Shown in pieces: positions 17,541 through 26,131 of a DNA stretch of 44,560 nt (the stretch's first letter is position 1; each line of letters opens with the position of its first letter). The notes under the pieces were generated by a model. That model was not told where the DNA came from and searched no databases. It saw nothing but the letters and a program-made list of their open reading frames with translations. The DNA comes from Woeseiaceae bacterium (GTDB taxonomy: Bacteria > Pseudomonadota > Gammaproteobacteria > Steroidobacterales > Woeseiaceae). Both the position numbers and the translations under genes were made by a program. The stretch is taken from positions 1 through 44,560 of the forward strand of contig JAHEFE010000022.1 of assembly GCA_024640365.1 (NCBI GenBank), read 5' to 3'.

Positions 17541-19135
17541 TGTCTGATTACGCACAAGAGTGTTTGCGACGCTCGCTCGCAGCACCGGTATATGACGTGG
17601 TAACTCGCACTCCGCTGGATGAGGCGCCACGGCTGTCCGCGCGCATAGGCGCGCGTTTATTATTAAAACGCGAAGACTTACAGCCTACTTTTTCCTTCAA
17701 ATTACGTGGTGCCTATAACCGCATTCAGCAAATGACTCCGGAACAACGAGCACTCGGTGTGATCGCCGCGTCGGCGGGCAATCACGCGCAGGGCGTCGCC
17801 ATGGCGGCGCGCGAGCTCGGTGTTGCAGCGACCATCTTCATGCCACGGACCACGCCTGAAATAAAGCTCCGGGCCGTTGCTGCTCTTGGTGCAACAATTG
17901 AGCTGCATGGGGACGATTACGATACGGCCTGCGAAGCTGCCTTGCTGGCGGCGAGCAAAAGTCATGCGCAGTTCATCCATCCGTTCGACGATCTGGATGT
18001 TATTGCCGGGCAGGGAACTCTTGGCATTGAGATTGTCCAGCAACTGGCGGCTGCTCCTGGCGTCATTTTCGTACCCATTGGTGGTGGTGGTTTGGCCGCG
18101 GGCGTTGTCGCTACTGTTAAAACAATTTATCCGATGACCCGGGTCATCGGAGTGGAGCCGGATGATGCGGCCAGCATGAAAGCGGCGCTGGCGGCGGGTC
18201 GCCCGGTTGATATCGGTGCCACCGGTATATTTGCCGATGGCGTTGCGGTGCGACAGGTCGGTGAGACCAGTTTCAAAATTTGCCAGCAATTACTCGATGA
18301 AGTTATCACCGTGAATGTTGACCAGATCTGTGCGGCTGTCCGTTCGATTTTCGAAGAAGTGCGTGTCGTTGTGGAGCCCGCTGGTGCGTTGGCGGTTGCC
18401 GGTGCGCTCGCCTATGCACGGCGCAGTGATTCCGCCAAGGACAAGGAGCTCGACTGGGTTGCCATAGTCAGCGGTGCGAACATCAACTTTGATCGTATCG
18501 GACACGTCGTCGAAAGATGTTCATTGGGTGATGGCAGTGAAGCGCTGTTATCGGTGCAGATTCCGGAGCGTCCAGGAAGTTTTCTGGAGTTCTGTAACGC
18601 CCTCGGCGGATCTTCCATTACCGAATTCAACTATCGTTACAACGGCAGCAACGAGGCTCACGTATTTGTAGGTGTCCGTCTTCAGGAAGCGGCCGAGGGA
18701 CTGCGGCAGCGCTTAATTAAACAGGGTTACGACCTGACTGATTTATCCGGTAACGAATTGGCTAAATTACACCTCAGACACTTGGTCGGCGGTTGCTTGC
18801 CGTCCAGTGAACGCGAAAAGCTTTATCGATTTGAATTTCCGCAGAGACCCGGCGCGTTACAGGAGTTTCTTGCCGAGCTTGCCGGACGCTGGTCCATCAG
18901 CCTGTTTCATTATCGCAATCATGGGTCGGCTCATGCGCGGGTACTCGCCGGTTTCCTGGTGCCTTTGGCTGACGATCAGGATTTCCACGATTTTCTGGTC
19001 AACACGGGTTATCGCTTTTTTGATGAAACCGATAATGCCGCTTTCATCAGTTTTTTGGGGGCACCGCAGGCTCTGCGAGGCGTTGATGCGGATGACGAAA
19101 GCGCGCTAAACGGGGTCGCCGGGCAGGCCGGCTAG
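17540..19135 (+). CDS. ilvA: Threonine ammonia-lyase, biosynthetic, with C-terminal ACT-like regulatory region
   Basis: A 531-residue PLP enzyme converting threonine to 2-oxobutyrate, the entry to isoleucine. The PLP lysine lies in FSFKLRGAYN, with ASAGNHAQGVA and the GGGGLAAGV phosphate loop following. The last 200 residues contain two ACT-like units beginning LLSVQIPERPGSFLEF and LYRFEFPQRPGALQEF, which bind isoleucine or valine in the E. coli enzyme. The length agrees with biosynthetic IlvA and not the short catabolic TdcB. ATG overlaps the leuD stop by one base. It is the last gene of the attenuated operon and its 3' end overlaps the convergent yhhN-like gene by four bases; no T-run terminator is visible. 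Confidence 0.94.
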   Translation: MSDYAQECLRRSLAAPVYDVVTRTPLDEAPRLSARIGARLLLKREDLQPTFSFKLRGAYNRIQQMTPEQRALGVIAASAGNHAQGVAMAARELGVAATIFMPRTTPEIKLRAVAALGATIELHGDDYDTACEAALLAASKSHAQFIHPFDDLDVIAGQGTLGIEIVQQLAAAPGVIFVPIGGGGLAAGVVATVKTIYPMTRVIGVEPDDAASMKAALAAGRPVDIGATGIFADGVAVRQVGETSFKICQQLLDEVITVNVDQICAAVRSIFEEVRVVVEPAGALAVAGALAYARRSDSAKDKELDWVAIVSGANINFDRIGHVVERCSLGDGSEALLSVQIPERPGSFLEFCNALGGSSITEFNYRYNGSNEAHVFVGVRLQEAAEGLRQRLIKQGYDLTDLSGNELAKLHLRHLVGGCLPSSEREKLYRFEFPQRPGALQEFLAELAGRWSISLFHYRNHGSAHARVLAGFLVPLADDQDFHDFLVNTGYRFFDETDNAAFISFLGAPQALRGVDADDESALNGVAGQAG

Positions 19136-19821
19136 GCAATTGTTTGCTCGGGCATAGTTGAGTTATCAGTCGTAGATTTTGTACTCAATGCCAGCAAGAG
19201 TTGGCCACCGTAATAAAAAGGCAGCCCCCAGACGTAATTTTGCAGGTTCGAATTGACAAATCGATCGGACGCCACGGACAAATCCGAGAAATAGAACAGT
19301 AGCGCGCCCAGTGGCACCAGCAATGGTGCTCCTGCGCCTCGCGCTCCTATGGCACAGATCACCATCAAACTGATGACGCCCGTATAGACGTTGACTGGTA
19401 CCAGCATCTGGGGGGAAACATAGGGCGCTAGCCAGTTGGATGTGCCGAGCGATACGAGAATGATGGGCAGGGTGCTCAGCAGCGCCCACCGCAAATTTAT
19501 TCCACGCACTACGAAGGCAGTGATGTAGGCGACATGCGCCAGCAGAAAACTGACCAACCCACACAAGAATAATTTTTCCGTAGTGGCCATCAAAAATACG
19601 TCACCGAACCAGGATAAGGTAAGTCCGAGAAACAAGATTTTTCCGTAACTTGAGCGCAGTGCACAGACGCTCACGGCCACGCCAAGAAAAGCTGTTGATG
19701 CGAGTACCTTGGAATAGTTGGCTCCTGCAGCCCAGTCGAGCTGCAGGCAGATGATCATTGATACGCAACTGGCGGCGGTCAGGCGAATCAACATTCTTGT
19801 CAGTGGTTCATACGTTTGCAC
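19132..19821 (-). CDS. YhhN-family membrane protein (lysoplasmalogenase-like)
   Basis: A 229-residue protein with about seven or eight hydrophobic segments, matching the YhhN/TMEM86 family. Conserved acidic residues in membrane segments are Asp74 (SWFGDVFLM) and the aspartate in LLFYFSDLSVA near residue 184, the proposed catalytic positions. Characterised members cleave the vinyl-ether bond of lysoplasmalogens; the bacterial substrate is uncertain, as is the physiological role here. It converges with ilvA and overlaps its end by four bases, so the two transcripts run into each other. Confidence 0.8.
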   Translation of the reverse strand: MQTYEPLTRMLIRLTAASCVSMIICLQLDWAAGANYSKVLASTAFLGVAVSVCALRSSYGKILFLGLTLSWFGDVFLMATTEKLFLCGLVSFLLAHVAYITAFVVRGINLRWALLSTLPIILVSLGTSNWLAPYVSPQMLVPVNVYTGVISLMVICAIGARGAGAPLLVPLGALLFYFSDLSVASDRFVNSNLQNYVWGLPFYYGGQLLLALSTKSTTDNSTMPEQTIA

Positions 19822-19902
19822 GGAATACTCCCTGGCAACAAGTTAATTACAATAACAGGTGAATTACCAGACTGAATGCGGACAGCGATCTTGCGGGATG
19901 CC

Positions 19903-19916
19903 TTGACCTTGATCAG
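19903..19916 (+). promoter_or_regulatory. Dnr/FNR-family activator box upstream of nnrS
   Basis: TTGACCTTGATCAG matches the FNR/Dnr/Nnr consensus TTGAT-N4-ATCAA at eight of ten defined positions. A TAGAGT hexamer at 19939-19944 is placed so that a start near 19951 would put the box centre at about -41.5, the class II activator position. The gene downstream is nnrS, a classic target of NO-sensing Dnr/NnrR regulators. Confidence 0.65.
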
Positions 19917-20008
19917 GGAAATCACATTTCTTGTAACTTAGAGTGATACTTGATGGACCGGCACGATACTCAATACCCTTACTTGAAAGACCGTAATAAG
20001 GACTGGCA

Positions 20009-21142
20009 ATGACACTCTTGAGCTACGCTTTTCGGCCTTTTTTTCTTTTGAATGGATTGTTTGCAGCGGCTGCAATCACCTGTTGGACCCTGGTGCTGTT
20101 CGGTATGGGGCCGACTTTTATAGCGGCAAATCCAATAGCCTGGCACGGCCACGAGATGCTGGTGGGCTTTGCGATGACGGCGGTCGCCGGCTTTGTGATG
20201 ACGGCTGTTGCGGTATGGACGGGCCGACCTGCGCTAAAAGGCGCACTGCTCGCCTGGCTTCTGTTGTCCTGGTTAATCGGCAGAATGGTAATGTTGATGG
20301 TAGGTATATTGCCTGCCTGGGCCGTTGGCATCGGAGACAGCTGGTTTCCAATCATGCTTTTTACACTTGTCTCAAGGGAAGTCTTGGCCAGTCAGAACCG
20401 CCGCAATTACGTGATCGCAGCTATTGTCGGTCTACTCGCGGTGCTTAACGTGTTCTACCACCTGGGGCAGGAAAAAATATTCCTGTATTTGATGATTCAC
20501 GTTGTTCTGGTGTTAATAAGCATCATCGGCGGCCGCATCATCCCGAGCTTCACCGCCAACTGGTTGCGCTTGCAGGGAGCATCAAAACTACCGGTAAACA
20601 ATGTTCCTCTCGATATCGCGACTATATCGATGACGCTACTCAGCGGAGTAGGACTTAGTCTGGCACCACTGCATATACTGACAGCCTGGGCCGCAGTTGC
20701 TACGGGAATTCTGCACGCACTGCGCATGAGTGCCTGGTGCGGATGGTCAGTTCGAAGTAACCCGCTGTTATTGATCCTGCATGTGGCCTATGCATGGTTG
20801 CCAATAGGGTACGTGCTATCAGGGCTTACTGCTCTAGGTCTCGCGGTACCGGCAACCGCAGGACTGCACGCGCTCACGATGGGCGCTATTGGCACCATGA
20901 TCTTCGCGATGACGACCCGTGTCTCACTCGGTCATACAGGCAGGCCGCTGCAGGCTGCACGATTGACGGTGTGCGCCTACCTGGCGTTGAGCATAGCCGT
21001 TATAGTTCGAGTGATGGCCCCGTTTTTAGCGGCGAGTTACCACTCAATGCTTGTTATATCAGCCACCGGCTGGGTGCTGGCCTTTTTGCTGTTTGTCCTG
21101 GTTTACTGGCCCATACTCAGTAAAGAACGAGAAACTCCGTAG
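20009..21142 (+). CDS. nnrS: NnrS family heme/copper membrane protein (nitric oxide stress)
   Basis: A 377-residue protein with about twelve hydrophobic segments. The N-terminal FRPFFLLNGLFAA and WHGHEMLVGF (residues 45-54) are the NnrS signature, with histidines likely to bind heme or copper. GGRIIPSFTANW and HALTMGAIGTMIFAMTTRVSLGHTGR are further family motifs. NnrS helps cells withstand nitric oxide and is usually controlled by NO-responsive regulators. A matching box lies about 93 bases upstream. No nitrite or NO reductase gene is in the window, so the role may be detoxification rather than full denitrification. Confidence 0.92.
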   Translation: MTLLSYAFRPFFLLNGLFAAAAITCWTLVLFGMGPTFIAANPIAWHGHEMLVGFAMTAVAGFVMTAVAVWTGRPALKGALLAWLLLSWLIGRMVMLMVGILPAWAVGIGDSWFPIMLFTLVSREVLASQNRRNYVIAAIVGLLAVLNVFYHLGQEKIFLYLMIHVVLVLISIIGGRIIPSFTANWLRLQGASKLPVNNVPLDIATISMTLLSGVGLSLAPLHILTAWAAVATGILHALRMSAWCGWSVRSNPLLLILHVAYAWLPIGYVLSGLTALGLAVPATAGLHALTMGAIGTMIFAMTTRVSLGHTGRPLQAARLTVCAYLALSIAVIVRVMAPFLAASYHSMLVISATGWVLAFLLFVLVYWPILSKERETP

Positions 21143-21167
21143 CGCTATCGCCGGGTCATGCCGGTCT

Positions 21168-22250
21168 CTAGGGCGCGACGGCCGGCTCGCATTCCAGATC
21201 AGTCATAACTGCCTCGCCATACTCATCGCGCAGCTTGAAAATATCCGCGCAGCTTAGTCGCTCATTATCCGCAAGTCGCAGGACATCGAGATCGCCCAGG
21301 GGAGGCAGGTCGGTGGCGCTGTTAATCAGAGTTCGTTCCAGGTTGAGGCGCTGAAGCATTGTTAGCTCACCAAGTGGTCGCACATCGCTAATTGGATTAT
21401 CGGCGAGGCTTAGCTCACCGAGTCGACGCAGCTCGGCAAGACTTTCGACAGTGGTGACGAGGTTGTTACTAAGAAATAATGAGTCCAGATTAATGAGAGT
21501 TTGCAATGGGCCGATATCGCTGATCTTGTTCTCGCCAAGGTCGAGCAATTCCAATGCCGTTAACGTTGAAAGCCCGGTTACAGACGCTATCTGATTGCTG
21601 CGTAAGTTCAGTTCCGTCAGGCTGGTCAGTGTTGCCAGCTCATCCACCGATTGCAGGCTATTGTTGGCCAGTGAAATGTTCTGCAGGATCGGAAATGCTT
21701 CGAGTGCCAGCCAGCCCAGATCAGAAATCTGGTTGTGATTGAGAACGATGTAGCTCAAATAAGGCGCCGAGCGCAGCTGTGGCAAGCTCTTGATGTTGTT
21801 GTGACTTAGATCAAGCGTCGTGAGGCGTGGTAATTCAGCGAGGGGCTGCGGGTCGCTGATGTTGTTAAACGAGAGGCTCAGTTCGCGTAGTTCCCGCAAG
21901 TGCTCAATGCCCTCCAGTTTCGTGATGCCCGGACCGTCAGGGTTCGAGCAGTGCAGACTCACGAACTGACCGACGTCGTGCCAGCCATTTTCCAGTGCGG
22001 TTTCGTTGACGCATTTTCCTAAAACCGCATCCTTGAAGGGGATGTCGGCTACTGCAAGGTAAACGTCAAGCGGTGCGTTGCGACTGCCTCTGAAGCCAAT
22101 AAATGCCGCTATCAAGACCACTGCCACGATGAGGATGGTCCAGGGCGAGATTCGCTTTATCGATGGCGGTTTCTCATTGAGCAACAAGAGGTCTATATCG
22201 TCAGGCTTGTTTTTGTCGGTAGTCATTTTGTGTAACTCGGTAACGGACAT
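21168..22250 (-). CDS. Membrane-anchored leucine-rich-repeat protein
   Basis: A 360-residue protein with a cytoplasmic N-terminus, one membrane helix near residues 37-52 (PWTILIVAVVLIAAFIGF) and a large presumably periplasmic domain. A short cysteine-containing segment is followed by about ten SDS22/internalin-type repeats of 21-23 residues (for example LTTLDLSHNNIKSLPQL and LTELNLRSNQIASVTGL). The C-terminus has two further cysteines (LSCADIF and DLECEP) that may cap the repeats by a disulfide. Such repeats bind proteins; no enzyme domain is present. It lies 69 bases behind trkH on the same strand. The start may also be ATG 22226; neither has a strong ribosome site. Confidence 0.8.
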   Translation of the reverse strand: MSVTELHKMTTDKNKPDDIDLLLLNEKPPSIKRISPWTILIVAVVLIAAFIGFRGSRNAPLDVYLAVADIPFKDAVLGKCVNETALENGWHDVGQFVSLHCSNPDGPGITKLEGIEHLRELRELSLSFNNISDPQPLAELPRLTTLDLSHNNIKSLPQLRSAPYLSYIVLNHNQISDLGWLALEAFPILQNISLANNSLQSVDELATLTSLTELNLRSNQIASVTGLSTLTALELLDLGENKISDIGPLQTLINLDSLFLSNNLVTTVESLAELRRLGELSLADNPISDVRPLGELTMLQRLNLERTLINSATDLPPLGDLDVLRLADNERLSCADIFKLRDEYGEAVMTDLECEPAVAP

Positions 22251-22319
22251 TAAACGAAGTGGTGCGAAAAATAAGAATCGTCTTGTCGGTTAATGTTGTT
22301 GGCATTGCAAAGTAAAAAA

Positions 22320-23768
22320 TCAAATTCGCCAAAATGCCGGTGTGAGTAAAACGAGCAGTGTGAAAATTTCCAGTCGCCCCAGAAGCATGCCAAAACAGAG
22401 TATCCATTTCGAACCATCCGAAAGAGCGGCGAAATTCGAGACGGGGCCAATAGAGTCTCCGATACCTGGTCCAACGTTGGCCATTGCTGTCGCGGCACCG
22501 CTGAAGCTGGTCATGAAATCATTGCCATTCGCCGCGAGTATCATCGCAATTACACCGACACTGCAGGCGAAAGCGAGCGAAAAAGCCATCACAGAGCCAA
22601 CAATCTCATCTGATAATACACGACCTTGAACAGATCGCGAGATCACCGCATTAGGGTGTAGTAAACGCTGAATATTTTCGCGCAGCATCACGAATGCAAT
22701 CTTAAAGCGGAATATCTTGATGCCGCCCGCGGTTGATCCAGAGCAGCCACCGATATAGGTCAGGAAAAAGAACGTCATTATCGAAAAAGTGCCCCACGCG
22801 GTGTAGTCGGTGCTGACGTAGCCGGTGGTCGTGGCAATAGACACAACGTTGAACATTGATTCACGAAACGCGCTGCCACCGCCTTGTTGATGGGTCAGGA
22901 CCAGCCAGAAAGTGAGCAACACAGTCACTATGAAGTAAGACCCGAGCATGCTCCGAACCTGCCCGTCATCAAATACGTGTATGGCTTTTCCCGCCAGCAA
23001 AGGCAGGTAAATCATAAAGGGAATCGAAGCCGCCAACATGAAGAATACGGCGACCAATTCGATAGCGGTTGAGTCAAAGTAGGCAAAAGACGCGTCGTGC
23101 GTCGAAAAGCCGCCGGTCGACATGGTCGTCATTGAGTGGTTTACGGCATCGAAGAAATTCATGCCCACGGCCATATAGGCCGCGCAGCAGGCGACGCTTA
23201 GTCCTACGTAAATGGCCAGAAGTCGCATCAGAATACGACGAGTATGGGGTAGCGCCTTGTCTGAAAGGTCAGAGGATTCAGTGTGGAACAAGCGCATGCC
23301 ACCGATACGCAGAAAAGGCAGAACGGCCGCGCCCAGAGCGACGATTCCAATGCCCCCTATCCACTGCATCATCGAGCGCCATAGCAATATATCCTTCGGC
23401 AGCTCGTCCAGCCCGGTCAGGATAGTGGCGCCAGTAGTTGTGGCGGCCGATACACTCTCGAAAACAGCATTGGTAAAGCCGGCAACCGTATGGGAGAACA
23501 CAAAGGGCAGGGCTCCGAAACCACAAACTATCAGCCATGACAGCGTCGTTAACAAAAACATGTCGCGTACTCGCAGTTGTGACAGTTTTCCGCGCCTGGA
23601 CAGCATGAGCACCAGTGCAAACACCGCAGTCAATACATCGCTCTTGATGAAAGGTATCAGGTCGGGAGAGTCGGTATACCAGGCGACGCCGCAGGGAATC
23701 AACATGAGTACGGCAAGGCCAAGGGTGATTGGTCCGAGCAAAAAATTAACAGATGAAAATGCAATCAC
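22320..23768 (-). CDS. trkH: TrkH-family potassium uptake channel subunit
   Basis: A 482-residue membrane protein of the TrkH/KtrB superfamily. The four pore loops show selectivity-filter segments ATTTGATIL, TMSTGGFST, TTTGYVSTD and AMANVGPGIG, and the gate region includes GGCSGSTAGGIKIFRF. It imports K+ together with a TrkA regulator, which is not in the window. Start: GTG at 23768 follows AAGGA by ten bases and gives the normal family length. An in-frame TTG at 23798 adds ten residues with little support. Confidence 0.9.
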   Translation of the reverse strand: MIAFSSVNFLLGPITLGLAVLMLIPCGVAWYTDSPDLIPFIKSDVLTAVFALVLMLSRRGKLSQLRVRDMFLLTTLSWLIVCGFGALPFVFSHTVAGFTNAVFESVSAATTTGATILTGLDELPKDILLWRSMMQWIGGIGIVALGAAVLPFLRIGGMRLFHTESSDLSDKALPHTRRILMRLLAIYVGLSVACCAAYMAVGMNFFDAVNHSMTTMSTGGFSTHDASFAYFDSTAIELVAVFFMLAASIPFMIYLPLLAGKAIHVFDDGQVRSMLGSYFIVTVLLTFWLVLTHQQGGGSAFRESMFNVVSIATTTGYVSTDYTAWGTFSIMTFFFLTYIGGCSGSTAGGIKIFRFKIAFVMLRENIQRLLHPNAVISRSVQGRVLSDEIVGSVMAFSLAFACSVGVIAMILAANGNDFMTSFSGAATAMANVGPGIGDSIGPVSNFAALSDGSKWILCFGMLLGRLEIFTLLVLLTPAFWRI

Positions 23769-24000
23769 CGTCAGGCAATCCTTGTCTGGGACAAACAAAC
23801 CTAAACTCAGTGCTTTACCTAACGTTTTGCAAGGATTGGCTGTCGTCTAGAGGGTGCTTTGTATTGTTGGCGCAAATTGTATACCTATCCTTGAATAGAT
23901 AAAGCATGAGTGAGCAATTTGCCGTCGATTATCGAGCCGGTTTCGGGGTAATTAGGTGCTAACATTCGTGAATGATGAAAAATTGGCTGCAGGATGGACA

Positions 24001-25311
24001 ATGAAGATCATAGTTTCGGGACTAATTTTGGCCGCATCTTTCGCGTTGGCGGCATGTAACGCCGTCGTTGACGAGCCATCACAAAAGCGTGTGACACAAA
24101 GTATGCAAGAGTTAATTAATGAATATTTGCTGCTTGAGCTCAGCATGGGCCTGCACGATCCGAGTCATGTCGATGCCTATTACGGGCCAAAGGAGCTTTC
24201 GGAGAAGGCGGCCGCCGAGGCATTGTCTCTCGACGCCATTGAAAGCCGGGCAGCGAAGTTGACGGAACAATTTCAGCGCCAGGAGAATGGCGATCTGGAT
24301 GACATGAACACAGCGCGCCTTGAAGGCCTGTTGGCAAGATTGCGGGCACTGAAAGTTCGAATTGATATCAAGCGCGGCATTTACTTGCCGTTCGACAAAG
24401 AGTCGGAAGGTTTATTTGGCGCTGTTGCTCCGCCCCATGACCAGCAGTTTTTTACCTCGGTACTGGCAAGCGTCGATGAATTGTTGCCTGGTGAGGGCGC
24501 GCTTGTTGACAGAGTCACTGCGTTTCGTAAGAGGTTCGAGATTCCACACGATCGCATTGAGCCTGTTTTTGAGGCGGCGATTGCGGAGTGCCGGCGGCGC
24601 ACCCAGGGATTTATAGAATTACCGGAAAACGAAAATTTTCGTATCGAATATGTGACCGACCAACCGTGGGGTGCTTATAACTGGTATCAGGGCGCCGCGC
24701 AGAGCCTGATCCAGTTGAATGTATCCTCGCCAACTGCTATTTCCAGCGTCGTCGGCCTTGGTTGTCACGAGGGTTATCCAGGTCATCACGTTTACAACTT
24801 GTTGCTGGAGCAGCAACTCGTTCACGACAGGGGTTGGCTGGAATACACATTGTACCCACTGTTCAGTCCGGAATCGCTCATTGCCGAAGGCAGTGCCAAT
24901 TACGGAGTGAAGCTGGCCTTTCCGGGTACCGAGCGGGTTGAGTTTGAAAAGAATGTGTTGTTTCCGCTCGCTGGTATTGATCCTGCAGAAGCGGATCGTT
25001 ACTACAGGTTTCGTGAGCTGATGGCGAAGATGAGTTACGCCGGCAATGAATTGGCACGCATGTATCTGGACGGAAAAATAGACCGAGAGCAAGCCATTCA
25101 GTGGCAAATAGACTATCAGCTAAAAACGAGAGAGCGGGCCGAACAAAGCCTGCGTTTTGTTGAAACCTATCGCAGCTACGTCATCAACTACAATCTGGGC
25201 GAAGATCTGATTCGCGATTACGTTGAGCGGGATACGACTACGATCGAAGAACGCTGGCAAAAGTTTGCGCAGTTGTTGTCACGACCGGTGTTACCGAAGG
25301 ATCTGCTTTAA
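24001..25311 (+). CDS. DUF885-like lipoprotein, putative metallopeptidase
   Basis: A 436-residue protein with a lipoprotein signal (LAAC at residues 16-19). The HEGYPGHH motif at residues 256-263 and ESLIAEGSANYG at 291-302 match the two conserved motifs of the DUF885 family, thought to form a zinc site. The C-terminal part (AGNELARMYLDGKIDREQAIQWQ) also resembles the family. It is much shorter than typical DUF885 proteins (about 550-600 residues), so parts of the N-terminal domain are missing or diverged. Activity and substrate are unknown. AGGATGGACA leads into the ATG at 24001; an earlier in-frame ATG-less start at 23956 would spoil the lipoprotein signal. Confidence 0.75.
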   Translation: MKIIVSGLILAASFALAACNAVVDEPSQKRVTQSMQELINEYLLLELSMGLHDPSHVDAYYGPKELSEKAAAEALSLDAIESRAAKLTEQFQRQENGDLDDMNTARLEGLLARLRALKVRIDIKRGIYLPFDKESEGLFGAVAPPHDQQFFTSVLASVDELLPGEGALVDRVTAFRKRFEIPHDRIEPVFEAAIAECRRRTQGFIELPENENFRIEYVTDQPWGAYNWYQGAAQSLIQLNVSSPTAISSVVGLGCHEGYPGHHVYNLLLEQQLVHDRGWLEYTLYPLFSPESLIAEGSANYGVKLAFPGTERVEFEKNVLFPLAGIDPAEADRYYRFRELMAKMSYAGNELARMYLDGKIDREQAIQWQIDYQLKTRERAEQSLRFVETYRSYVINYNLGEDLIRDYVERDTTTIEERWQKFAQLLSRPVLPKDLL

Positions 25312-25487
25312 GGAACGGCTGATTAATTCATGAACGGCCGCTCGGAGTCCAAAATATCCAACGTCTGTGTTGCAAAACCTGGCAATAGTCCCGCTATTAC
25401 CGGCGTACTTCGCCTTGAATTTGAATATTTTGAATTTCACATCATCTCGCCCGGAATGAATCAGAGGTTCCTTAGCCCGGATACGAA

Positions 25488-25524
25488 AACGCCTCTCCCT
25501 CATGCGAAGGGAAAGGCGTTCGTT
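25488..25524. terminator. Bidirectional terminator hairpin
   Basis: AACGCCT-C-TCCCT (25488-25500) pairs with AGGGA-A-AGGCGTT (25508-25520) around a seven-base loop, with one mismatch. On the minus strand the stem is followed by TTTTCG, and on the plus strand by CGTTCT. It sits between two convergent genes and best serves the leftward cytochrome transcript. Confidence 0.65.
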
Positions 25525-25571
25525 CTGGCGCCAGGAGCCAGGGAAGCTCCGATGCATTAATGATAGGTTCC

Positions 25572-25970
25572 CTAGTTGTCTTTCGCGCCCTGATCAATCC
25601 ACAGCTGAATTGTATCCACTTTGTCGTCGGGTAATACTTTGCCGCGACCTTGAGCCAAGGTTGCATCCTCGTTCGGTGGCATCTGAATTTCGACTGCACT
25701 TTGCTTGGCGATGACCCGGTACAGCGTGCTGGAAATGGCGCTGCCAGGATCAACCACTGGCCCGAGGCTCGTTCCCTTCATCACGGTTTCGTAACTGGAT
25801 ACGTTGAATCCGCTGTTGGTGAATCCTTCCGCTCCAGGTGTGTGACACTGGGCGCAGTAGTCATTCAAAATTGGCGCGACGTCCGCGCTGTAGCTCACCG
25901 TTTTTTCACAACCCATTAATGGGGCTGCGAGCGCGGCAAGTACGAAAACTGGTATCTTCTTGTTAAACAT
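25572..25970 (-). CDS. Monoheme c-type cytochrome lipoprotein
   Basis: A 132-residue protein with a lipoprotein signal ending LMGC (Cys21), so probably attached to a periplasmic membrane face. A single heme motif CAQCH is at residues 39-43 and a likely axial Met97 lies in IQMPPNE. The spacing SYSADVAPILNDYCAQCH and QMPP..LPDDKVDTIQLWIDQGA resembles the planctomycete-type cytochrome c domain (PSCyt1) also common in marine bacteria. It probably shuttles electrons; the partner is not evident. It is a single-gene unit upstream of a hairpin terminator. Confidence 0.82.
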   Translation of the reverse strand: MFNKKIPVFVLAALAAPLMGCEKTVSYSADVAPILNDYCAQCHTPGAEGFTNSGFNVSSYETVMKGTSLGPVVDPGSAISSTLYRVIAKQSAVEIQMPPNEDATLAQGRGKVLPDDKVDTIQLWIDQGAKDN

Positions 25971-26131
25971 TTGCTTACTCCCAAAGCGTTCCGCCAGAAT
26001 CCTGATTCTAGACTTCTCACAGTGTCAAAGCTATTTCGCTATATGCGTATCAATGTTTGCCGAGGCTGCGAATACAGTTGGTGCTTGCGCAATTCCAGCC
26101 CTGCCATAGTTGTAAAATTACCTTACGCCAT

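Noticed and set aside
19119-19133. Terminator at the ilvA end (GCCGG/CCGGC)
   Set aside because: A five-base-pair stem without a T-run, inside the ilvA coding end; not convincing.
19909-19923. Alternative FNR site TTGATCAGGGAAATCA
   Set aside because: The half-sites are seven bases apart instead of four; the overlapping TTGACCTTGATCAG fits much better.
23069-23850. Long open frames antisense to trkH
   Set aside because: They mirror the trkH coding frame; composition and lack of start signals mark them as shadows.
25330-25560. Small plus-strand ORF of 76 codons
   Set aside because: It spans the hairpin terminator at 25488-25520, has no ribosome site and no recognisable protein features.
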